DNA from: SBBG01 sp033717875
GTDB lineage: Bacteria > Pseudomonadota > Gammaproteobacteria > Ga0077554 > Ga007554
Length of the DNA stretch: 52,165 bases
Assembly: GCA_033717875.1 (NCBI GenBank)
Contig: JADDKJ010000024.1
Coordinates: 1 to 52,165 of the forward strand
Direction: 5' to 3'
Part shown: piece after piece, positions 46,149-52,165 of the stretch
Layout: each line of letters begins with the position of its first letter
Position numbering within the stretch: position 1 is the stretch's first letter
Notes under the pieces: model-generated
The model's database searches: none
Told to the model about the DNA's origin: nothing
Seen by the model: only the letters and a program-made list of their open reading frames with translations
Program-made: the position numbers and the translations under genes

Positions 46149-46306
46149 CCTAAAAAAGTTATTGAACCATTGAACCGCAGAGGGCGCGGAGAACGCAGAG
46201 GAAAAACAAGACCTTGGCAAGTTGTGCCGCGCCACCCGCTGGGTGAGGGCGCGCACTACACTAACCACTTGAATTTCTTTGCGTTCTCCGCGTCCTCTGC
46301 GGTGAA
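46149..46306. repeat. MITE-like inverted-repeat element, copy B
   Basis: It begins CCTAAAAA (46149-46156) and ATTGAACC, then ACCGCAGAGGGCGCGGAGAA. It ends with the inverse arm TTCTCCGCGTCCTCTGCGGT. The core shares CAAGACCTTGG and GCTGGGTGAGGGCGC blocks with copy A (15935-16082). It fills most of the gap between polA and the patatin gene; no coding frame is seen. Confidence 0.78.
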
Positions 46307-46322
46307 TCGCCCTTTATTAGGT

Positions 46323-49040
46323 TCAATGCGCCTCATCCCAATTATTCCCGGTCCCCACATCCACCACCAGCGGCACCAATAACGCCGCCACCCCCGCCAT
46401 GCTGTCGCGGATGAGCGTGGCAGCCTGTTCCACGGCGTTTTCATGAACCTCGAACACCAATTCGTCGTGTACCTGCATGATCATCTTCGCCGGTAGCCGG
46501 CCCTCGCCGATCATGGCGTCGGTCTGGATCATGGCGAGCTTGATGATGTCCGCCGCGGTGCCTTGCATCGGGGCGTTGATGGCGGCGCGCTCGGCGTATT
46601 GGCGGCGGCTGCCGTTGCGGGCGTTGATGTCGGGCAGGTAGAGGCGGCGGCCGAACATGGTTTCGACATAGCCCTTTTCGCGCGCTTCATTGCGGGTGCG
46701 GTCCATGAAGGCCTTGACGCCGGGATAGCGGGCGAAATAGAGATCCATATACTGCTGGGCGGCGCCGCGCTCGATGTCGAGCTGGCGCGCCAGGCCGAAG
46801 GAAGACATGCCGTAGATCAGGCCGAAGTTGATGGCTTTGGCGTTGCGGCGCTGTTCGCTGCTGACCTGTTCGGGCGGGATGGCGAAAATCTCGGCGGCGG
46901 TGGCGCGGTGAATGTCCTCGCCGCGACCAAAGGCGCGCAGCAGGCCCGCGTCCTGCGACAAGTGGGCCATGATACGCAGCTCGATCTGTGAATAGTCGGC
47001 GGCGACAATCTTGTGGCCGGGCGGGGCGACGAAGGCTTGGCGGATGCGCCGCCCTTCCGCGCTGCGCACCGGTATGTTTTGCAGGTTGGGATCGGACGAC
47101 GACAGCCGTCCGGTGGCCGCCACCGCTTGGCTGTACGAGGTGTGGACGCGTCCGGTGCGCGGATTGATCTGCCCCGGCAGCTTGTCGGTGTAGGTCGATT
47201 TCAGCTTGGCGAGTCCGCGGTGCTCCAGGATCAATCGCGGCAGCGGATAGTCCAGCGCCAGCTCGGCCAGCGCCGATTCCGCCGTCGAGGGTTGGCCGGT
47301 GGGGGTCTTTTCCAGCACCGGCAGCTTCAGCTTGTCGAACAGAATGGCCTGGATCTGCTTGGGCGAGTCGAGGTTGAAAGGTTGTCCGGCGGCGTGGAAC
47401 GCCCGCTGCTGGATGTCCAGCATCTGCCGCGCCAGCTCCTCGCTTTGCCGGTAGAGCATGCCGGCATCCACCAGCACGCCGTTGCGCTCGATGCGCGACA
47501 GCACCGGCACCAGCGGCATCTCGATCTCCTCGAACAGCTTTTTCAGGCCCGGTTCGATGGCTAGGCGCGGCCATAGCGTCTCGTGCAGGCGCAGCGTCAC
47601 CTCGGCGTCTTCGGCTGCATAGGGCGCGGCCTGCTCGATGGCGATCTGGTTGAAGGTGAGCTGGGCCTTGCCCTTGCCGGCGATGTCTTCGAAGCGGATG
47701 GTGCGATGGCCGAGATGCGCCAGGGCAAGAGTGTCCATGTCGTGGCGCGAGGCGGTGCTGTTCAGCACATAGGATTCGAGCATGGTGTCGTAGCGGATAC
47801 CGGCCAGCCGGATGCCGTGGTTGGCGAGCACGCTCATGTCATATTTGAGATTCTGACCGACCTTGGGCCGGCGCGCGTCTTCCAGCAGCGGGCGCAGCCG
47901 CGCCAAGACCTGCTCGCGCGCGAGCTGGGCGGGTGCGCCGGGATAGTCGTGCGCCAGCGGCGCATACGCTCCCTCGCCCGCCTGGACGGCGAACGACACG
48001 CCGACGATCTGCGCCTGCATGTAATCCAGGCTGGTGGTCTCGGTGTCGAAGGCGAACAGCTCGGCGTGTTCCAGTCTGGCGATCCACTGTTCCAGCTCGG
48101 CCTCGGTCAGGATCGTGTAATAATCGGTCGTCGAGGAGGGTGAGGTCTGTTCCTTTGCTCTTTCCTCTTTCCCCTTTTCTCTCTCTTCGATCTGTGTCAG
48201 CAGGTTCTTGAATTCCAGCCGCCTATACAATTCGCGCAACGACGCGGTATCGGCCGGTTGCAGGCGCAGATCGAACGGCCCCACCGCCAGCGGCACAGTG
48301 CAGTGGATGGTGGCCAGTTGCCGCGATAGCGGCAGCAGGTGAAGATTATCGCGCAGGTTCTCGCCGATCTTGCCGCCGATACTTGCGGCGTGGGCGACGA
48401 GCTCGTCCAGCGAGCCGTATTCCTGCAACCACTTGGCGGCAGTCTTGGGGCCGACCTTGGGAATGCCGGGGATGTTGTCCGAGGTGTCGCCCACCAGGGC
48501 CAGCCAGTCGATGATGCGCTCCGGCGGCACGCCGAATTTTTCGATCACGCCCGCGATGTCGAGCTTGCTGCCGGTCATGGTGTTGACGAGGGTGACGTGC
48601 TCGTTGACGAGTTGCGCCATGTCCTTGTCGCCGGTGGATATCACCGTCGAAAGTCCCTGAGCACCAGCCTGTGCCGCCAGCGTGCCGATCACGTCGTCGG
48701 CCTCCACCCCTTCCACCACCAGCAGTGGCAGCCCCATGGCGCGCACGATGGCGTGCAGCGGCTCGATCTGTGTGCGCATATCGTCGGGCATCGGCGGGCG
48801 ATGCGCCTTGTAGTGCTCGAACAGCTCGTCGCGGAAGGTTCGGCCCGGGGCGTCGAACACCACGGCGATGTATTCCGGGCCATAGTCCGCGATCAGTTTT
48901 CGCAGCATGCTGGCCACGCCATAGACCGCCCCGGTCGGCTCGCCGCGCGAGTTGGTGAGCGGCGGCAGGGCGTGGAAGGCGCGGTAGAGGTAAGAGGAGC
49001 CGTCCACCAGGATCAGCGGTTTGGGTGCGGGTTCGGTCAT
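46323..49040 (-). CDS. polA: DNA polymerase I
   Basis: This 905-residue enzyme processes Okazaki fragments and fills repair gaps. The 5'-3' nuclease domain (1-290) starts LILVDGSSYLYRAFHALPPL, with GVEADDVIGTLA. The 3'-5' exonuclease keeps its acidic residues (FAFDTETTSLDYM), so proofreading should be active. Polymerase motifs are DYSQIELRIMAHLS (A), RRNAKAINFGLIYG (B) and MQVHDELVFEV (C). ATG 49040 is chosen (MTEPAPKPLILVDG). It is divergent from the LOG-family gene. Confidence 0.96.
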   Translation of the reverse strand: MTEPAPKPLILVDGSSYLYRAFHALPPLTNSRGEPTGAVYGVASMLRKLIADYGPEYIAVVFDAPGRTFRDELFEHYKAHRPPMPDDMRTQIEPLHAIVRAMGLPLLVVEGVEADDVIGTLAAQAGAQGLSTVISTGDKDMAQLVNEHVTLVNTMTGSKLDIAGVIEKFGVPPERIIDWLALVGDTSDNIPGIPKVGPKTAAKWLQEYGSLDELVAHAASIGGKIGENLRDNLHLLPLSRQLATIHCTVPLAVGPFDLRLQPADTASLRELYRRLEFKNLLTQIEEREKGKEERAKEQTSPSSTTDYYTILTEAELEQWIARLEHAELFAFDTETTSLDYMQAQIVGVSFAVQAGEGAYAPLAHDYPGAPAQLAREQVLARLRPLLEDARRPKVGQNLKYDMSVLANHGIRLAGIRYDTMLESYVLNSTASRHDMDTLALAHLGHRTIRFEDIAGKGKAQLTFNQIAIEQAAPYAAEDAEVTLRLHETLWPRLAIEPGLKKLFEEIEMPLVPVLSRIERNGVLVDAGMLYRQSEELARQMLDIQQRAFHAAGQPFNLDSPKQIQAILFDKLKLPVLEKTPTGQPSTAESALAELALDYPLPRLILEHRGLAKLKSTYTDKLPGQINPRTGRVHTSYSQAVAATGRLSSSDPNLQNIPVRSAEGRRIRQAFVAPPGHKIVAADYSQIELRIMAHLSQDAGLLRAFGRGEDIHRATAAEIFAIPPEQVSSEQRRNAKAINFGLIYGMSSFGLARQLDIERGAAQQYMDLYFARYPGVKAFMDRTRNEAREKGYVETMFGRRLYLPDINARNGSRRQYAERAAINAPMQGTAADIIKLAMIQTDAMIGEGRLPAKMIMQVHDELVFEVHENAVEQAATLIRDSMAGVAALLVPLVVDVGTGNNWDEAH

Positions 49041-49179
49041 GATGTGTGCGACTATGCCTGCAAAGGCTTTTTCGTTTATGATGGACGTTCTTCCAATTAA
49101 GTATGCCGCCAGCGGCCCGATATATTCAGTACAAGGCCATCCCAATTCCTGGCGGTCACTTGATACGGAAACCAAATTT

Positions 49180-49905
49180 ATGAACGCACAAGAACGGCAA
49201 TCTCATCCCAGTCTCAAACCCATCAACGACACCGCGCTGACGCGCGAATCGTGGAAGATCTTTCAGATCATGGCCGAATTCGTCGAAGGCTTCGAGCGCC
49301 TGTCGCAGATCAAGCCCTCGGTGAGCATCTTCGGCTCGGCGCGCACGCCGGTCGATCATCCCTATTATAAACTGACCGAAGACATCGCGCGCCTGTTATC
49401 GGATTCCGGCTTCAGCGTCGTCAGCGGCGGCGGGCCGGGCATCATGGAAGCGGCGAACCGCGGCGCTTTTGCCGGCCGCTCGCCCAGCATCGGGCTCAAC
49501 ATCGTGCTGCCGCACGAGCAGGTCTCCAACCCCTACCAGAACATTTCGCTGAACTTTCGCCACTTTTTTTCGCGCAAAGTGATGTTCGTCAAATACGCCT
49601 CGGCATATGTGGTGTTGCCGGGCGGCTTCGGCACGCTGGACGAGATGATGGAGATCCTCACTCTGGTGCAAACACACAAGACGCGCCAGATCCCCGTCAT
49701 TCTGGTGCACAAGCCGTTCTGGGAAGGATTGCTCCACTGGTTCAAGACGACGCTGGTGACCGAGGGCGTCATCAGCCCGGAAGACCTCGACCTGATGCAG
49801 ATCGTCGACACTCCCCAGGAGGTCGTCGATGCGATTTTCAACCACTACGAACACCGCGGCTTCGAACCTTCCGCCGACGAGCAGGCGACGCTGCTGGATT
49901 TATAA
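49180..49905 (+). CDS. LOG family protein (TIGR00730)
   Basis: This 241-residue protein has a Rossmann-like fold with VVSGGGPGIMEAANRGAF and the PGGFGTLDEMMEIL signature. Members hydrolyse nucleoside 5'-monophosphates to base and ribose 5-phosphate; some release cytokinins. The extended N-terminus (TRESWKIFQIMAEFVEGFER) is typical of the proteobacterial group. Its cellular role here is unknown. DUF2782 follows 14 bp later. Confidence 0.88.
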   Translation: MNAQERQSHPSLKPINDTALTRESWKIFQIMAEFVEGFERLSQIKPSVSIFGSARTPVDHPYYKLTEDIARLLSDSGFSVVSGGGPGIMEAANRGAFAGRSPSIGLNIVLPHEQVSNPYQNISLNFRHFFSRKVMFVKYASAYVVLPGGFGTLDEMMEILTLVQTHKTRQIPVILVHKPFWEGLLHWFKTTLVTEGVISPEDLDLMQIVDTPQEVVDAIFNHYEHRGFEPSADEQATLLDL

Positions 49906-49919
49906 AGGAACGTACAGGG

Positions 49920-50255
49920 ATGCGCCACATACTCCTACTGATGGCCGTTATGCTGATTTCACCGGCATGGGCCGCCGAAGGCGACGCCAAGAAGCCCGAA
50001 CTCCCTCCGCCGCCGACCGACAGCCTGGACGGCGGGGCCGTTCCCGAGCCCGAAATCAAGATCATCGAGCGGCCTCAGGAAAAGATCGAGGAATACCGCA
50101 TCGGCGGCGTGCTCTACACGGTCAAGGTCACGCCCAAGGTCGGCCCGGCGTATTATCTGGTCGATACCGACGGCGACGGCAACCTGGAAACGCGGCGCAG
50201 CGATCTCGATCCGAGAATAGCGATTCCGGGTTGGGTGATATTTCGGTGGAAATGA
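49920..50255 (+). CDS. DUF2782 domain protein
   Basis: This 111-residue exported protein has a signal peptide (ILLLMAVMLISPAWAA), a Pro-rich spacer, and a compact DUF2782 domain (EYRIGGVLYTVKVTPKVGPA, then VDTDGDGNLETRRSDLDPRI) ending WVIFRWK. It is a small periplasmic or membrane-associated protein often found near polA in Gammaproteobacteria. Function is unknown. It is probably cotranscribed with the LOG gene. Confidence 0.88.
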   Translation: MRHILLLMAVMLISPAWAAEGDAKKPELPPPPTDSLDGGAVPEPEIKIIERPQEKIEEYRIGGVLYTVKVTPKVGPAYYLVDTDGDGNLETRRSDLDPRIAIPGWVIFRWK

Positions 50256-50270
50256 GAGACTCGAATTAAT

Positions 50271-50301
50271 CGCCGGGATGCGCCCTGTGCGCACCCCGGC
50301 G
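50271..50301. terminator. GC-rich hairpin after the DUF2782 gene
   Basis: CGCCGGG-A-TGCGC pairs with GCGCA-C-CCCGGCG over 12 bp with one mismatch and a 5-base loop. There is no T-run, so termination is possible but not certain. Confidence 0.45.
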
Positions 50302-50311
50302 TCGTCGATTA

Positions 50312-50463
50312 GGGAAGCGCTGATTTATTAGCGCTTCCGCGTGGCACACGGAGGTGCCGCTATTTTCGATGGCGCCAAGCCATTGAAAATGAAGAAAAGC
50401 AAAAATCACATTTTTGCTTTTCGTGCGCTGAAAATTCCAGGATGGAATTATTCAGGGTTTCCT
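50312..50463 (+). repeat. Structured repeat R4 (long form)
   Basis: It has the same five-hairpin order as R2. The second hairpin is GTGGCAC-ACGGAG-GTGCCGC, with a T-G pair where R2 has C-G and a different N in A-N-GGA. The last hairpin keeps TTCCA-GGA-TGGAA. The right end has decayed to TCAGGGTTTCCT. It directly abuts the stop of the minus-strand gene fragment. Confidence 0.87.
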
Positions 50464-50758
50464 TAGCGGTGTCCTCCGCCCGGCCCCATGCCGCCACCCA
50501 TCGCGGGAGGCTCTTCAGGCAGTGTCATACCCCTTTCCTTGGCGCGCTCGACCATCTTTTTGTGATGCTCGGCGCGGAAGGTCTCGCGCTCCTCGCGGGT
50601 ATTGAGAGTGCGCATGTTGGCGCGAAATTCGTTGCGTTCCTCGGGGGTCATCAACTGGCTGCCGAAAATACGCTCGCGGTCCTGGTTTTGTGTCTGTAGT
50701 TGCTCCTGTGACTGCACGGGATCGGCCGCCAAAACGGCCGCTGAACAAAGCGAAAATC
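50463..50758 (-). pseudogene. 3' exon of an unrecognised secreted-protein gene interrupted by a group II intron
   Basis: The frame encodes about 97 residues: the end of a signal peptide (FSLCSAAVLAADPVQSQ), then a charged helical region (MTPEERNEFRANMRTLNTRE, then EHHKKMVERAKERGMTLPEE) and a Gly-rich tail. It resembles small exported Glu/Arg-rich proteins, but no named family is claimed. The start and most of the signal peptide are missing because the intron's 3' end lies directly upstream; the longer open frame to 50963 reads through intron sequence. The TAA stop is formed at the boundary with repeat R4. Confidence 0.65.
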
Positions 50759-50795
50759 GGGTGGCGCAGAGGAACCTCCCCCCTGCGCTCCCACG

Positions 50796-50829
50796 GAACC
50801 GTACGTGAGAGTCTCCCCTCATGCGGCTC
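50796..50829 (-). ncRNA. Group II intron domain V
   Basis: The 34-nt catalytic hairpin reads GAGCCGCATGAGGGG ... CTCACGTACGGTTC on the minus strand, with the AGC triad near its 5' end. Length and sequence match the canonical domain V. Confidence 0.88.
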
Positions 50830-50844
50830 TTGTCATTGAGCCAT

Positions 50845-52047
50845 TCAGCTTCGGTAGACCATGCGCCAGTGAACAAACAAATCGGGGCGACTGCGACGAA
50901 TCCGCCGCAGCCACTCGTATGCCCGCCACAGGCTTCTACGCACGCGCTTGTGCTTGCGCGCAATCCACTTGGCTAAATGCAGGTCAATGTGTGCCATGAC
51001 TGGAGCTAACCCAGAGCGGTAGAAACGCCCGTAGTAATCCATCCACCCCCGTACGACCGGATTGACCCGACGCGCGATTTCCTCAAGGGAAATCGGGGTA
51101 CGCCGGTGCAAGCTCCAATCCCGCACGGTCTGGCGAATTGCCTTGGTCGCCTTGCCGCTGATAGCGGGCAGGTAGTTCAGGGATACTGATCCGTCCTTTG
51201 CTTTGGACTTCCGGGGACGGAACGCATACCCCAAAAAGTCGAAGCTGATCTCTGGATAGTTCCCCTGCCGCTGCCCATCCTTGCAATAGACGATCTTCGT
51301 CTTGCCCGGACTCATCTCCAGCTTGCACGCCGCGAGGCGTTCTCGCAGACGCTCGCGCTGCATCGTTGCCTGCGCAAGACTTTTGCAATGAATCACCACG
51401 TCATCCGCGTAACGCTCAAAGCGAATGACAGGAAAAGTCCGCGCCATCCACGTGTCGAACGCATAGTGCAGGAACAGGTTTGCCAATAAAGGGCTGACAA
51501 CGCCCCCTTGCGGCGTACCCCGATCCCGCGCTTGCAGCGTTCCGTCCGGCAATTGCACCGGCGCGGTCAGCCATCGCCTGATATACATCGTGATCCATTT
51601 GCAATCGGTGTGCTTGATGACCGCCTTCATCAAGAGTTCGTGATCGATATTGTCGAAGAACCCTTTGATGTCCACGTCCAACACCCAGTCAGTTTCCCAG
51701 CATCGCTGCCGGGCTACCGCCAGAGCATCATGCGCGGATCGGTGCGGCCTGTAGCCGTAGGAGTCGACATGAAAGCACGGTTCCAGAATCGGCTCCAGCG
51801 CGTCTTTGACCACCATTTGCGCGATACGGTCGGCTACCGTGGGAATCCCCAACGGCCGCGTTCCGCCCGACGCTTTCGGTATCTCAACACGTCGCACCGC
51901 AGGCGGCATGTAGCTGCCCGACGCCAGCCGGTTCCAGAGCTTGTACAGATTCCCCGAGAGGTTCTGCTCAAATTCCTGGATCGACTGCCCATCGACGCCC
52001 GCTGCCCCACGATTGGCTTTGACCCGCTTGTACGCTTCCCCCCCGCG
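50845..52047 (-). pseudogene. ltrA: Group II intron reverse transcriptase/maturase, N-terminus missing
   Basis: The frame is open from 52047 to the TGA at 50845, about 400 residues, without a native start: TGA at 52048-52050 closes it. It begins within the RT-0/RT-1 region (EAYKRVKANRGAAGVDGQSI). It has the RT motifs RPLGIPTVADRIAQ, GTPQGGVVSPLLANL and the catalytic FERYADDVVIHC, then the maturase domain (RVNPVVRGWMDYYGRFYRSG). There is no HNH endonuclease. The missing N-terminal part was probably displaced by the insertion sequence at the right edge. Confidence 0.85.
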
Positions 52048-52114
52048 TCAGAATAGTTGTCACTGTTTTCTGTAACCCCAAGAGAGAAGGCGGTGGGGCG
52101 GAAAGTGACGAGAG

Positions 52115-52165
52115 ATGTCGAGGTATTCGGAAGATCTGAAGCAGTCTGTTTTGAGGAGGATGATG
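52115..52165 (+). CDS. N-terminal fragment of a transposase, cut by the window edge
   Basis: The 17 codons MSRYSEDLKQSVLRRMM resemble the start of helix-turn-helix transposase proteins of the IS3-type group. 52048-52114 would be the left end of this element, inserted in the intron's reverse transcriptase. A tract of seven C at 52038-52044 lies near the junction. The terminal repeat cannot be set without the other end. Confidence 0.5.
   Translation, partial: MSRYSEDLKQSVLRRMM

Larger units (their letters stand above)
50759..52047 (-). mobile_element. Group II intron, 3' part, truncated by an insertion sequence
   Basis: It contains the intron-encoded reverse transcriptase fragment, domain V (50796-50829) and a domain VI-like hairpin (GCGCAG / CTGCGC near 50762-50788). 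Its 3' boundary with the host exon is near 50757-50763. The 5' part (domains I-III) is not in the window because another element begins near 52048. Confidence 0.8.

Noticed and set aside
50463..50963. 166-codon intact gene reading into the intron
   Set aside because: Its first 65 or so codons are intron domain V/VI and reverse transcriptase sequence in another frame.

Overview
The window looks like chromosome of a GC-rich gammaproteobacterium, probably a sulfur-oxidising one. The signs are a fused RlmKL methyltransferase, a PhoPQ-type two-component pair, a DUF2782 gene close to polA, a dissimilatory-type ATP sulfurylase (sat), and two NtrC/sigma-54 controlled ammonium transporters. No rRNA, tRNA or CRISPR array was recognised. 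The affiliation is inferred from gene content only.

Layout. 1-600: the end of an insertion sequence joined to a truncated host gene. 700-12100: housekeeping and envelope genes (outer-membrane protein, ygiQ, metH, a YugP-like protease, a lipoprotein, sat, a DegQ-type protease). 12200-15400: a nitrogen operon of porin, glnK and amtB behind a sigma-54 promoter with paired NtrC sites. 15400-22400: two DUF4124 proteins, a CDGSH protein, a large surface-type repeat protein, and divergent speE and speA. 22500-23700: a three-gene toxin-antitoxin-chaperone locus (HigB-like, XRE, SecB-like). 23800-28400: a DUF4197 protein, a trypsin-like protease, MtfA, then phoP and phoQ separated by a 178-bp palindrome, with an IS1182 remnant against phoP. 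29200-41000: sucB-lpdA without sucA, an RND efflux pump, rlmKL, a second amt with its own sigma-54 promoter, bacterioferritin and a zinc-ribbon protein. 41100-50300: leuS, a pseudouridine synthase, a 620-bp non-coding region, a patatin-like lipoprotein, polA, a LOG-family protein and DUF2782. 50460-52165: a gene interrupted by a group II intron that is itself cut by another insertion sequence.

The most striking part is non-coding. Between 44564 and 45186 lie two tandem, minus-strand small RNA candidates. Each has its own matching promoter, four hairpins with compensatory base changes, C-rich (anti-Shine-Dalgarno-like) loops and an intrinsic terminator. Around them, and at two other places, are four copies of a structured repeat carrying hairpins with A-N-GGA loops, like CsrA/RsmA sites. 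A separate repeat family ends in CCTAAAAA and tends to sit just before start codons; its members include the palindrome inside phoPQ.

The nitrogen genes form a visible regulon. Both amt loci have a sigma-54 promoter with two NtrC-like sites about 30 bp apart, centred near -100 and -130. At the second locus the two sites are the arms of the bacterioferritin terminator hairpin.
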